Source: an uncultured Clostridium sp. (GTDB lineage Bacteria; Bacillota; Clostridia; Lachnospirales; Lachnospiraceae). Taken from it: a DNA stretch of 46,847 bases. The stretch covers positions 1 through 46,847 of the forward strand of contig UQJF01000007.1 of the NCBI GenBank assembly GCA_900541315.1. Direction: 5' to 3'. The position numbers were made by a program, and so were the translations under genes. Shown here piece after piece: positions 25,894-34,773 of the stretch (its first letter is position 1; each line of letters starts with the position of its first letter). The notes under the pieces are model-generated. The model worked only from the letters and a program-made list of their open reading frames with translations, searched no databases and was not told the origin of the DNA.

Positions 25894-27228
25894 ATGAAAA
25901 AAACAGTTGCTTTTCTCATGTGCCTTTCAGCAGCAGGTCTGCTTGCAGGATGCGGAGCAAAAACCGAGGCTACTACAGCTGCAGCAGATACCACAGGAGC
26001 TGCTTCTACAGAAACCAAGGCAGAGGCAAAGGGTGATCCTGTAGTGATCAATTATTATGACTGGGATATCCCGGATCAGAAATTCATTGATGATTTCAAT
26101 GCTGCAAATCCTGATATCCAGGTAGTAGCACACAGCATTCCTGCTAATGGTGAGCGTCTTACAAAGTTAGACATCCTGGCAATGAGCGGCGGCGATATGG
26201 ACGTAATGCCTATTTCTGACGGTGATCAGTTTACCCGTTTTGAATCCGGTATGCTGGCTCCACTGGATGATTTTATTGCAAAAGACGGCGTAGATATGGA
26301 CAAGTCTTTTGGAAAATATGCAATCTGGGGACAGTATGACGGTAAATATTACGGAATCCCATTCCGTGCAACACAGAGCGTTGTTTATTACAACAAAGAC
26401 ATGTTTGACAAGGCCGGAGTTGAGTATCCAAAGGATGACTGGACATTAGACGAATATATCGAAACAGCACGTAAAATGGCTGAATGGGGAAAAGATCAGG
26501 GAATCTACGGAACCTATACCCATACTTATGCAAATGAGTGGGCAACCATTGCAGCACAGAAGGGCCAGTGGTATACAGAAGACGGTAAATGTAACATTAA
26601 GGATCCAGCATGGCAGAAAGCACTGGAAACACGTAAGATGTTAGACGATGAAGGAATCCAGATGCCTTACGGACAGATCGTAGCAGCAAAGGCAGCTATC
26701 AACAGCTCCTTCTTAGGCGGAAAAGAAGCAATGGTAACAGCAGGAAGCTGGCTGGTAAGAGATATGAAGAACAAAGAAAAGTTCCCATTTGATTTCCAGG
26801 TAGGTGTTGCTTATATGCCAAGATTTGATGAATCCGTAGAAGGACTGCGCAGCAACTATTCATGTTCTGTACTGGGTATTCCGGAGAATTCAAAGCATAA
26901 AGAAGAAGCATGGCGCTTTATCCGTTACTATGTAGAAAATGCATCCAATTACATTGCAGCTTCAGGAAATCTTCCTACTTATCTGCCAGCATACAATGAT
27001 GATATGGTAAATATCTACTGCGAAGGTTCAGGACTTGATGTTTCCTACGCAAAGAAGTTCTTTGATCCGGCTGTACAGCTTACAACCAACAAGATCATTG
27101 GCAATAAGGGTGCTGAATATATGCAGATCGGCAAAGAAGAGATCGAACAGTATTTTAATGGTGAGAAATCCCTGGAAGATACTTTAGACAGTATTGAAAG
27201 CCGTGTAAACGAGGCACTTGGTAAATAA
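25894..27228 (+). CDS. Sugar ABC transporter solute-binding lipoprotein
   Basis: The 444-residue lipoprotein has a signal peptide with lipobox LLAGC (Cys about residue 20), a Thr/Ala/Glu-rich tether to about residue 48, then a COG1653/SBP_bac_1-type fold (VVINYYDWDIPDQ, YYGIPFRATQSVVYYNKDMF, AMVTAGSWLVRDM). It captures a saccharide at the cell surface for the two CUT1 permeases downstream. AGGAGG precedes the ATG. A strong hairpin after its stop probably sets its expression above that of the permeases. The substrate cannot be read from sequence. Confidence 0.93.
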   Translation: MKKTVAFLMCLSAAGLLAGCGAKTEATTAAADTTGAASTETKAEAKGDPVVINYYDWDIPDQKFIDDFNAANPDIQVVAHSIPANGERLTKLDILAMSGGDMDVMPISDGDQFTRFESGMLAPLDDFIAKDGVDMDKSFGKYAIWGQYDGKYYGIPFRATQSVVYYNKDMFDKAGVEYPKDDWTLDEYIETARKMAEWGKDQGIYGTYTHTYANEWATIAAQKGQWYTEDGKCNIKDPAWQKALETRKMLDDEGIQMPYGQIVAAKAAINSSFLGGKEAMVTAGSWLVRDMKNKEKFPFDFQVGVAYMPRFDESVEGLRSNYSCSVLGIPENSKHKEEAWRFIRYYVENASNYIAASGNLPTYLPAYNDDMVNIYCEGSGLDVSYAKKFFDPAVQLTTNKIIGNKGAEYMQIGKEEIEQYFNGEKSLEDTLDSIESRVNEALGK

Positions 27229-27237
27229 AGAAAGTCA

Positions 27238-27298
27238 GTTGCCAAATGTCTATACGCACTTGCGTGCAGCCACGTAGTTCGTATAGCCGCTTGGCAAC
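27238..27298 (+). promoter_or_regulatory. Intercistronic hairpin after the binding-protein gene
   Basis: GTTGCCAA (27238-27245) pairs with TTGGCAAC (27291-27298), and CTATACG (27250-27256) with CGTATAG (27280-27286), with GCAC/GTGC nested inside. No long T tract follows, so it is more likely an mRNA stabiliser or partial attenuator that raises binding protein over permeases. Confidence 0.7.
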
Positions 27299-27341
27299 GC
27301 TTTTATCTTAAATATTTAAAGAGAGGAAGCTGAAAACGGCT

Positions 27342-28247
27342 ATGAAATCGAGACACAAGCTGAACAGGATGGAGTTGAGAGAGGAGAGAGCTGCTTACGG
27401 CTTCCTCTTTCTCAGCTTGATTGGAACAACTGTTTTTATTTTAGTACCGATCCTGATGTCCATGTTTTTGGGATTTACTGCCTGGAATCCGATGAAAGGA
27501 CTGGCAGGTGTAGAATTTACAGGACTTGAAAATTTTCAAAACATATTAAAGGATGACAGAGTATTATCTGCAATACGCAATAACCTGATATATTCATTTT
27601 CTTATGTACCTTTGACCATTTCAATCGCTCTGGTCATGGCATCTCTTCTGAACAAATTTGTGTTCTGTAAGATACCGATCCGTATGATGACCTTTATGCC
27701 TTATATTTCTTCCCTGGTTTCCGTAGCAACTGTATGGATGGTGCTGCTGTATCCAGACAAAGGACCGGTAAACTCAATTTTAACCAATGTATTCCACATT
27801 GCAAATCCACCCCAGTGGTTTATCAGTTCAAAATGGGCCCTTAAGGGTATTATCATGATGTCTGTATGGCATGATGTAGGTTATTACTGCATTATCCTTC
27901 TTGCAAACATGCAGGGACTTTCCGCAGAAGTTTACGAGTCTGCGGCAGTAGACGGAGCTAATAATATCCAGACATTTTTCCGGATAACCATTCCTATGAT
28001 GGCATCCAGCATTTTCTTCTGTATCACACTGGCAACTATCAACTCTTTTAAGATCTTTGACCAGGTAAATATCATTACAGAGGGTGGACCGGGATTTTCT
28101 ACTACGGTTCTGGTACAGGCCATTTACTATTATGCATTTAAGGAATATAAGATCGGTTATGCAGCAGCAGTAGCTATTGTGCTGTTTGTGATCATATTTA
28201 TCTTTTCTACCGTGCTTCAGAAGCTGGAAGAAAAATTCACATACTAG
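27342..28247 (+). CDS. CUT1 sugar ABC transporter permease, MalF-like
   Basis: The 301-residue permease has six predicted membrane segments, with the EAA loop VYESAAVDGANNIQTFFRITIPMM (about 205-228) that docks with the ATPase. The LNRMELREERAAYGFLFL N-terminus is typical of UgpA/MalF-like members. It is the first of the permease pair; the second starts 11 bases after its stop. No ATPase is encoded in the locus, so a shared MsmK/UgpC-type ATPase elsewhere is expected, as is common in Firmicutes. Confidence 0.93.
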   Translation: MKSRHKLNRMELREERAAYGFLFLSLIGTTVFILVPILMSMFLGFTAWNPMKGLAGVEFTGLENFQNILKDDRVLSAIRNNLIYSFSYVPLTISIALVMASLLNKFVFCKIPIRMMTFMPYISSLVSVATVWMVLLYPDKGPVNSILTNVFHIANPPQWFISSKWALKGIIMMSVWHDVGYYCIILLANMQGLSAEVYESAAVDGANNIQTFFRITIPMMASSIFFCITLATINSFKIFDQVNIITEGGPGFSTTVLVQAIYYYAFKEYKIGYAAAVAIVLFVIIFIFSTVLQKLEEKFTY

Positions 28248-28258
28248 GAGGCTGTATC

Positions 28259-29092
28259 ATGGGATATCAGAGAAAACGTCTGGTAATACGTATCATTACC
28301 ACGATCATTGTAGGGATATTTGCCCTTATGTTTATATTTCCATTTTTATGGATGCTTTCCACCTCCTTTAAGTATGAAATTGATGTAATGGAATTTCCAG
28401 TGCATCTGATCCCGCAAAGGTGGAATTTTCAAAATTATGTAACTGTATTTACAAAAAGTGACTTCCCTGGATATTACTTAAATTCTATTAAAGTAACTTT
28501 CCTTACGATCATTGGAGAGCTGTGTATCACCACTATGGCAGCATATGCCTTTGCCAGATTAAAATTCAGGGGAAAGAAAATTTTATTTATGGTGTATCTG
28601 TCAACTATGATGGTACCGGGACAGGTTTTGCTGCTTCCAAAGTATATTTATTTTCAAAGCATGCACATTACCAATACCCATCTGGCATTGATCCTTCCAG
28701 GTCTGTTTTCAGTATTTGGGGTATTGTTAATGCGTCAGGTATTTATGCAGATCCCCTTTGAGTATACAGAGGCGGCTTATCTGGATGGAGCTTCCCATCC
28801 AGCAATTTTCTTAAAGCTGATTTTGCCTCTGGCAAAGCCAGGACTTATGACAGCACTGCTTCTGGCATTTAGCTGGAGCTGGAATGATTATATTAATCCG
28901 TTAGTATTCTTATCTAATGATAAGTTGTTTACACTTACAGTTGGTCTTCAGCGTTTTCAGGAAGATGCATCTACAAACTATGCACTGATCATGGCGGGAG
29001 CTACTGTTTCATTGATCCCACTGATCATTTTGTTCCTGTTTACACAGAAATATTTTATTGAAAGCTTTGCTTCAGCCGGAGTAAAGGGCTAA
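28259..29092 (+). CDS. CUT1 sugar ABC transporter permease, MalG-like
   Basis: The 277-residue permease has six membrane segments and the EAA loop YTEAAYLDGASHPAIFLKLILPLAKPG (about 172-198). The ending FIESFASAGVKG is the C-terminus usual for MalG/UgpE-type subunits. AGGAGG precedes the ATG at 28259. The first oxidoreductase gene begins 16 bases after its stop, so import and metabolism are in one transcript. Confidence 0.94.
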   Translation: MGYQRKRLVIRIITTIIVGIFALMFIFPFLWMLSTSFKYEIDVMEFPVHLIPQRWNFQNYVTVFTKSDFPGYYLNSIKVTFLTIIGELCITTMAAYAFARLKFRGKKILFMVYLSTMMVPGQVLLLPKYIYFQSMHITNTHLALILPGLFSVFGVLLMRQVFMQIPFEYTEAAYLDGASHPAIFLKLILPLAKPGLMTALLLAFSWSWNDYINPLVFLSNDKLFTLTVGLQRFQEDASTNYALIMAGATVSLIPLIILFLFTQKYFIESFASAGVKG

Positions 29093-29108
29093 GAGAGGAG
29101 AATAGTCT

Positions 29109-30263
29109 ATGGAAAAAGTACGTTTTGGTGTGATCGGTATTGGCAATATGGGAACCAGTCATTCTGGCTGGTTGGTTGGAAACCGGATCGAAGGGGCCGA
29201 GCTTACAGCTGTTTGCGATATTGATGAAAAAAGAAGAGAATGGGCAAAGGAAAATCTTCCCGGGACAGTAACTGTTTATGATGACTACAAAAAGCTTTTA
29301 GACAGTGGAAAAATAGATGCGGTGATCATTGCTGTGCCTCATTATTTACATCCGGAAATAGCGATTGAAGCATTAAAGAGAAATATTCATACAATGGTGG
29401 AGAAACCGGCGGGAGTTTATGTATCCCAGATCCGTAAGATGAATGAGGAAGCAGAAAAACACCCGGATGTTAAATTTGCCATGATGTTTAATCAGAGGAC
29501 CAATCCTTTATATCAGAAGGTAAAAGAGATCCTGGATGCAGGAACCATTGGAAATCTGCGCCGTGTCAGCTGGATCATAACAAGCTGGTGGAGAACACAG
29601 AAATACTATGATTCCAGTGCATGGCGTGCTACCTGGGCCGGCGAAGGCGGTGGTGTTCTGGTAAACCAGGCGCCTCATCAGCTGGATCTTTTACAGTGGC
29701 TGTGTGGAATGCCATCTCTTATGGAAGCCCATTTAAAATATGGTTCTCACCGCAATATTACAGTAGAAGATGATGTAACTGCTTATTTTGAATATCCAAA
29801 CGGTGCAACAGGTACTTTTATCACCTGTACTCATGATGCACTGGGAACAGACCGTCTGGAGATCCATGGAGATAACGGAAAAATCATTATTACAGACAGT
29901 AAGTCCGTTGTTGTTAAGAAAATGGATAAGCCGGAAGATGTATGGAATCATGAACTGGATTTCAGACAGATGCTGGCACTGGTAAAAGGCCAGACACAGC
30001 AGAAGCTGTATACAGAAGAAACTTTTGAATGCCCGGAAAACTGGGATCAGCAGCATATTGATGTTCTTATTAACTTTACTAATGCAATTGCAAAGGGAGA
30101 ACAGCTGATCGCTCCGGGAGCAGAAGGAATCAAGGCAGTTGAGATTGCCAATTCTATGTTTTTATCTGACTGGTTAGGCCATTCAGTGACTCTTCCTGTG
30201 GATGATGATCTTTTCTATGAAAAACTTCAGGAAAAGGTGAAGGAGGAGAAAGAAAACAAATGA
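29109..30263 (+). CDS. Gfo/Idh/MocA oxidoreductase 1
   Basis: The 384-residue NAD(P)-dependent sugar oxidoreductase has a Rossmann fold with GIGNMG at 10-15 and acidic VCDID at about 35-39 (favouring NAD), EKP with catalytic Lys 99, and the active-site helix GGGVLVNQAPHQLD with His 190. The C-terminal domain is alpha/beta as in the family. Family members oxidise or reduce one ring hydroxyl, commonly C3 of glucosides or C2 of inositol. In the levoglucosan route and the E. coli ycj cluster such an enzyme forms a 3-keto sugar. The position right after the permeases suggests it acts first. It overlaps the next gene by four bases (ATGA). Confidence 0.9.
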   Translation: MEKVRFGVIGIGNMGTSHSGWLVGNRIEGAELTAVCDIDEKRREWAKENLPGTVTVYDDYKKLLDSGKIDAVIIAVPHYLHPEIAIEALKRNIHTMVEKPAGVYVSQIRKMNEEAEKHPDVKFAMMFNQRTNPLYQKVKEILDAGTIGNLRRVSWIITSWWRTQKYYDSSAWRATWAGEGGGVLVNQAPHQLDLLQWLCGMPSLMEAHLKYGSHRNITVEDDVTAYFEYPNGATGTFITCTHDALGTDRLEIHGDNGKIIITDSKSVVVKKMDKPEDVWNHELDFRQMLALVKGQTQQKLYTEETFECPENWDQQHIDVLINFTNAIAKGEQLIAPGAEGIKAVEIANSMFLSDWLGHSVTLPVDDDLFYEKLQEKVKEEKENK

Positions 30264-31279
30264 GAACAGTGATCATTGGCCTGGGAACCGTATCAAGGAC
30301 CCATAGAAAAGCTTTGGCTTTGATGGATGACGTAGAGCTGGTCGCAGTAGCAGATGTAAAGCCAGAGAAAAAAGAAGAACTGCCGGAAGGTGTCCATTTC
30401 TACGAAGATTATAAAGAAATGCTGGACAAAGAAAAGCCGGATGCAGCTCATATCTGCCTTCCACATTATCTTCATCTGGAAGCAGCTACAGAGTGTGCAA
30501 AGAGAGGGATAAATATTCTTTGTGAAAAGCCAAGCAATATGAATGGAGAGCAGCTTCGCCAGATGCAGAAACTGGAAGACCAGTATCAGGTTAAACTGGC
30601 TATCTGTTTCCAGAACCGTTTAAATCCTACTTTTGTAAAGCTGCAGGAAATGATCGGTTCAGGTGAATATGGAAAGCTTTTAGGAATCAAAGCTGTGGCG
30701 ATCTGGTCCCGTGATATGAATTATTATCAGGCGTCACCGTGGAGAGCAAGTATGGCACAGGCCGGCGGCGGATGCATGATCAATCAGGCGATCCATACCC
30801 TGGATCAGATGCAGCTTCTTGGAGGACCGATCAAAAATATTACAGGTCAGATTTCCAATCTGCTTCACCATGAGATCGAAGTTGAAGATACAGCAGTTGC
30901 CCATATTGAATTTGAAAATGGTGTTGCGGGTACATTTTTCGGAACCGTTACTTATGTAAAGAATTCAAGTATCGAACTTCAGGCAGTTTGCGAAAAAGGC
31001 AGCTTTACAATCAAGGATTATGGTCTGTGGTATGGACCCAAGGAAAATGAGAATGAAAAAACACTGCTCATTAAAGATAAACGTCTCCCAGGAGAGAAAA
31101 CCTATTACGGAAGCGGTCATGTAGACCTGATCCGCCGGTTTTATGATATGCTGGAAGGGAAAACAGACCAGTATTTCAGCGTAAAGGATGATAAAGTAAT
31201 TCTTTTAATAGAAGGAATCCGTAAGTCCTCTCTTGAGAGCAGGATCGTAGAATGGAAGGAGCTTGATAAAAATGAGTGA
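30260..31279 (+). CDS. Gfo/Idh/MocA oxidoreductase 2
   Basis: The 339-residue paralogue has GLGTVS at 7-12, VADVK at about 30-34, EKP with Lys 90, and GGGCMINQAIHTLD with Asn 175 and His 179. It is shorter than its neighbour and clearly diverged, so the two enzymes probably handle different intermediates or run in opposite directions. By analogy with four-enzyme levoglucosan degradation, one would oxidise the substrate and the other would reduce the freed keto sugar to restore NAD. That assignment is inference. It is translationally coupled to both neighbours. Confidence 0.9.
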   Translation: MRTVIIGLGTVSRTHRKALALMDDVELVAVADVKPEKKEELPEGVHFYEDYKEMLDKEKPDAAHICLPHYLHLEAATECAKRGINILCEKPSNMNGEQLRQMQKLEDQYQVKLAICFQNRLNPTFVKLQEMIGSGEYGKLLGIKAVAIWSRDMNYYQASPWRASMAQAGGGCMINQAIHTLDQMQLLGGPIKNITGQISNLLHHEIEVEDTAVAHIEFENGVAGTFFGTVTYVKNSSIELQAVCEKGSFTIKDYGLWYGPKENENEKTLLIKDKRLPGEKTYYGSGHVDLIRRFYDMLEGKTDQYFSVKDDKVILLIEGIRKSSLESRIVEWKELDKNE

Positions 31280-32138
31280 AGCAAAGAAAGGATCACCTAA
31301 GATCGCGTTAAACATGTCTATGGTCAAGACCATTATGTGGGATAAGGGACCGGATTATACCTTTGAGAGAGTGAAAGCAGCAGGACTTTCTTATTTTGAA
31401 CTGTCACAGGTAGATATGACAGATGAATATATCGATCAGGTTCTGGAAGCATCTGCAAAACATGGTGTGACTGTAATGTCTACCAGTTTAAACTATAAGC
31501 CTTTATTTGGACCAAATGCCAAGGGCTTTGACGTTGAGAAAGATATGGACCGTATTATTGCAGCCAATAAACGTCTGGGAGTTACATATGTAAGAGACTC
31601 ACTGATCCCATCTATCTGTATCCATAATGAAGAGGGATATTACAAGGCTGCAGAGGATTTAAACCGCTATGGAAAGATCTTAAAGGAAAATGGACTGAAG
31701 CTGTATTATCACAACCATCATTTTGAATTTGAAAAATATCATGGAAAAACAGGTTTTGAACTGCTGGTAGAAAATACAGATCCGGAACTGGTTGGCTTTG
31801 AGATCGATGTACACTGGATCCAGAGAGCAGGACAGGATCCTGTAAAATGGATCAAACGTTTAGCTGGCAGAGAAGATATGGTACATCTGAAAGATTACCG
31901 TATTTATTTCCCAGATGGACAGCCAACTCCTGAGATCTTCCACAAGGAGCAGTGTATCCAGTTTGCTGAGATTGGAGAAGGAAATCTGGATATGAAGGCT
32001 ATCATTGAAGCTTCTGTAGAAGGTGGAGCTATTTATCTGCCTATTGAGCAGGATCAGACCTATGGAAAAGATCCATTTGACTGTATCAGGACCAGCGTAA
32101 AAAATATCTGCGATATGGGATTTGAAAAATATCTGTAA
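31272..32138 (+). CDS. Xylose-isomerase-like TIM barrel protein 1
   Basis: This AP_endonuc_2-fold protein of 288 residues carries the metal-site segments YYHNHHFEFEK, FEIDVHWIQ, VHLKDYR and LPIEQDQ, giving Glu, Asp, His and Glu ligands for a divalent metal. Relatives include sugar isomerases, epimerases, inosose dehydratase IolE and 3-keto-glycoside eliminases. The ATG at 31272 is chosen over a TTG at 31263: AAGGAG lies about ten bases upstream, and the gene overlaps the stop of the previous one. Its place after two oxidoreductases fits acting on a keto sugar. Confidence 0.87.
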   Translation: MSEAKKGSPKIALNMSMVKTIMWDKGPDYTFERVKAAGLSYFELSQVDMTDEYIDQVLEASAKHGVTVMSTSLNYKPLFGPNAKGFDVEKDMDRIIAANKRLGVTYVRDSLIPSICIHNEEGYYKAAEDLNRYGKILKENGLKLYYHNHHFEFEKYHGKTGFELLVENTDPELVGFEIDVHWIQRAGQDPVKWIKRLAGREDMVHLKDYRIYFPDGQPTPEIFHKEQCIQFAEIGEGNLDMKAIIEASVEGGAIYLPIEQDQTYGKDPFDCIRTSVKNICDMGFEKYL

Positions 32139-32156
32139 GTCTGGGAGGAATAATAC

Positions 32157-33023
32157 ATGGATAAGATAGTCCTTTCCGGCTTTGCAGATGAGATTTCTTC
32201 TTCTCTTGACAGACAGATACAGGTGTTAAAAAAATTAGGGATTTCCCACATGGAGATCCGGGGTGTGGAAAAGAAGGGAATCGACACATACACCACAGAA
32301 GAAGTAAAAGAGATCAAGGGTAAGCTGGATGATCAGGGGATCGCCATTTCTTCTCTGGCATCACCCATAGGAAAGATCAATATTAAAGATGATTTTACAC
32401 CTCATCTGGAACATTTTAAACATGTGGCTGAACTGGCCCATGTATTAAATACCAGATATATCCGGATGTTCAGCTTTTTTATGCCTGAGGGTGAAGAACC
32501 AGACGGATATAAAGAAACCGTATTTGAACAGCTGGACCAGCTGATACGCGTGGGTAAGGAGCAGGATGTGATCCTGCTGCATGAAAATGAGAAGGATATT
32601 TATGGGGACAGCATTATACGCTGTGAAAAGCTTATGAAGGAGTTTTATGGCGATCATTTTAAGGCAGTATTTGATTTTGCCAACTTTATTCAGTGCGGAC
32701 AGGATCCATGGGATGCATACAGCGTAATGAAACCATATATTGAATATATCCATGTGAAAGATGCCAGAAAGGCTGATGGTGTGATCGTTCCGGCAGGAAA
32801 GGGAGATGGAAACATCCAGGAAATCCTGAAAGATCTGTTTGAACACGGATATAAAGGATTTATTTCCCTGGAACCTCACCTTACTGAATTTGACGGTTTG
32901 AAAAATCTGGAAAGAGATGGCGAAAGCTTAAAGGGCATGCAGCAGATGGATGGGGCAGAGGCCTTCACCGTTGCCTGCGAAGCTTTAAGAAAGATCCTTA
33001 AAAATCTGGGTCAGGATGTATAA
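32157..33023 (+). CDS. Xylose-isomerase-like TIM barrel protein 2
   Basis: The second AP_endonuc_2-fold protein, 288 residues, is only distantly similar to its neighbour. Metal-site segments are LLHENEKDIYG, AVFDFANFIQ, YIHVKDAR and ISLEPHL. HENEKDIYG is typical of the YcjR-like and IolE-like branch. It could act as hydratase, epimerase or eliminase on the intermediate from protein 1. GGAGG precedes the ATG. It is the last gene of the operon; the convergent MATE gene ends 14 bases away with no clear terminator between. Confidence 0.87.
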   Translation: MDKIVLSGFADEISSSLDRQIQVLKKLGISHMEIRGVEKKGIDTYTTEEVKEIKGKLDDQGIAISSLASPIGKINIKDDFTPHLEHFKHVAELAHVLNTRYIRMFSFFMPEGEEPDGYKETVFEQLDQLIRVGKEQDVILLHENEKDIYGDSIIRCEKLMKEFYGDHFKAVFDFANFIQCGQDPWDAYSVMKPYIEYIHVKDARKADGVIVPAGKGDGNIQEILKDLFEHGYKGFISLEPHLTEFDGLKNLERDGESLKGMQQMDGAEAFTVACEALRKILKNLGQDV

Positions 33024-33036
33024 GAAACACAGATTT

Positions 33037-34392
33037 TTAAATCTTCTTCTTTACATTTAATCCTACTTTCCAATAATAAATAATAAGCAAAATACTGCAT
33101 AATACCCATCCTAAAGGATATCCAAGGGCAGTAGCGGTAATATTATTGAAGTATTTTGAAATAAAGTAAAGATAGATCTGACGGAAGACAATAAAGCTTC
33201 CCATCATAATGACCATAGGGGTGACGGAATTTCCGGCGCCCCTTAATGCGTTTGCAAAAATCTGGTTAAAACTGATCGCCAGATAGAATGGCATCATTAA
33301 ACGGATAAAATGAACGCCGTAAGAGAGTACATCTGGGTCATTGTTGAAAAGAGATGCCAGAAGTGGGGCGAAAATGATCACAGGAGCCATAAGGATGAGA
33401 GCAGTGGCAATAGAAAGAAGAAGAGCAACGTTTGTTCCTTTTCTGGCCCGTTTCATGTTGTCAGCCCCCAGGTTCTGTCCTACAAAGGTGGTGACTGCCA
33501 GACCGATACTCTGGATCGGCAGCAGACAGAACTTGTCCAGTTTCCCATAAGTGGTCCAGCCTGCCATGCAGGAAGAACCAAAATGGTTGATATAAGACTG
33601 TACAAATACATTGGAAAAAGAGGTGACGGCGATCTGAAGGCCCGCAGGAAAGCCAATGCGAAAGATAGACATGGCAGTTCCTTTGTGGATATGCAGGTCT
33701 TTCCATATCAGATGGTATGAGCTTTTTTCCCGAGTAAGGATCGCAAGTACCAGCACAGCGGAGATCCACTGTGAAAGGATGGTAGCGTAGGCAACGCCTT
33801 CCACACCTGCATGGAAAACAATCACAAACAGCAGGTCAAAAAAGATATTGCCAAGAGCGCAGATTATAAGTATGTATAAAGGACGTCTGGAATCTCCTAC
33901 AGCCCGCAGGATACCAGACCCCATATTGTAGAGCATCAAACCTGATACGCCTGCAAAATAAATGCGCAGATACTGGGATGCTTCCGGGAGTACATCATCA
34001 GGAGTATCCATTAATTGAAGGAATACAGGAGATAAGACCAGTCCTGCAATGGTAAAGATCACGGATAATACAATGGTCAATGCGATCGTAGTATGTACGG
34101 CACGGTGAAGAGATCTATTATTTCCAGCTCCAAAGCTGTGGGCGATCACTACACCCGCACCAGTAGAAAGTCCGGTAAAGAAACCGATAATGGTATTGAT
34201 GATACAGTCTGTAGAACCAACAGCTGCCAGAGCAGTCTTACTGACAAAATTTCCCACAACAATACTGTCAACAGTATTATAAAACTGCTGGAACAGGTTG
34301 CCCACAAAGAGTGGAAGGGCAAACATAACAAGAAGCCTGGTGATATTGCCTTCAGTCATTTTCTGGCTTTTCGATGATGTAGTGGAAGACAT
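33037..34392 (-). CDS. MATE-family efflux transporter
   Basis: The 451-residue integral membrane protein has about 12 membrane segments and MATE repeats (LPLFVGNLFQQFYNTVDSIVVG near the N-terminus, GLSTGAGVVIAHSFGAGN in the first half, and a matching GLAVTTFVGQNLGAD in the second). MATE proteins export cationic drugs or metabolites using Na+ or H+ gradients; this DinF/NorM-type group is of broad and mostly unknown specificity. The start MSSTTSSKSQK at 34392 has AAAGGA ten bases upstream; the frame is open 28 codons further but has no comparable site. A long hairpin lies between probable promoter and start. Confidence 0.92.
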   Translation of the reverse strand: MSSTTSSKSQKMTEGNITRLLVMFALPLFVGNLFQQFYNTVDSIVVGNFVSKTALAAVGSTDCIINTIIGFFTGLSTGAGVVIAHSFGAGNNRSLHRAVHTTIALTIVLSVIFTIAGLVLSPVFLQLMDTPDDVLPEASQYLRIYFAGVSGLMLYNMGSGILRAVGDSRRPLYILIICALGNIFFDLLFVIVFHAGVEGVAYATILSQWISAVLVLAILTREKSSYHLIWKDLHIHKGTAMSIFRIGFPAGLQIAVTSFSNVFVQSYINHFGSSCMAGWTTYGKLDKFCLLPIQSIGLAVTTFVGQNLGADNMKRARKGTNVALLLSIATALILMAPVIIFAPLLASLFNNDPDVLSYGVHFIRLMMPFYLAISFNQIFANALRGAGNSVTPMVIMMGSFIVFRQIYLYFISKYFNNITATALGYPLGWVLCSILLIIYYWKVGLNVKKKI

Positions 34393-34420
34393 GGTAAAGT
34401 AATTCCTTTCTGATTTAATG

Positions 34421-34564
34421 TCCTCTCGGAGTCTTTCATGCCCCTGCTTTTGTGGCCGATTTTTCGCCAGTCGCACCCGAATTTCATCACCGTACGCATC
34501 AGAAATTTGGGTACAACTGACAAAAATCTTCTCACAAAATCAGGCACAGAAAGATTCCGAGAGA
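34421..34564 (-). repeat. Long imperfect inverted repeat in the MATE leader
   Basis: Left arm 34421-34485 and right arm 34502-34564 align over about 63 bases with roughly a dozen mismatches, around a 16-base loop. Conserved blocks include CTCTCGGA/TCCGAGAG, ATTTTTCG/CAAAAAT and CCCGAATTTC/GAAATTTGGG. On the minus strand it would sit in the MATE mRNA leader, about 30 bases from the start codon. It could be a MITE-like insertion or a regulatory RNA fold. The symmetric mismatches suggest age or paired change. Confidence 0.8.
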
Positions 34565-34571
34565 ACATTTT

Positions 34572-34646
34572 ATTCTGGCGGTGTATGCTCACGCCCCCGG
34601 GGCTTGCGCGCTTTACTGCCTGGTGACGTAGCCGCTTGTTTTTCCC
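34572..34646 (-). repeat. Relative of the 14444-14593 intergenic element
   Basis: Read on the minus strand this stretch has GAAAAACAAGCGGCTACGT then CAGGCAGTAAAGCGCG, matching words in the same order as at 14451-14585 (AAAAACAAGCGGCTGCGT, CAGGCAGTAGAGCACG). The middle is shorter here. The rest of 34646-34773 is AT-rich and probably holds promoters for MATE (TATAAT on the minus strand near 34654) and the HAD gene. Confidence 0.5.
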
Positions 34647-34773
34647 TACACTCATTATATATCATATTTTTCTATAAATAAATCAGTTCTGGAAAAATCT
34701 TTATTTCTATGCTATGATTACCCCGATATGATTTTGAACAAAAAGGGTTAGATAAAAGAAAGGTGTGATCATC

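Noticed and set aside
32060..33036. Inositol catabolism (iol) operon
   Set aside because: Gfo/Idh and IolE-like folds fit, but iolB, iolC, iolD and iolJ are absent; kept only as an alternative to the keto-glycoside idea.
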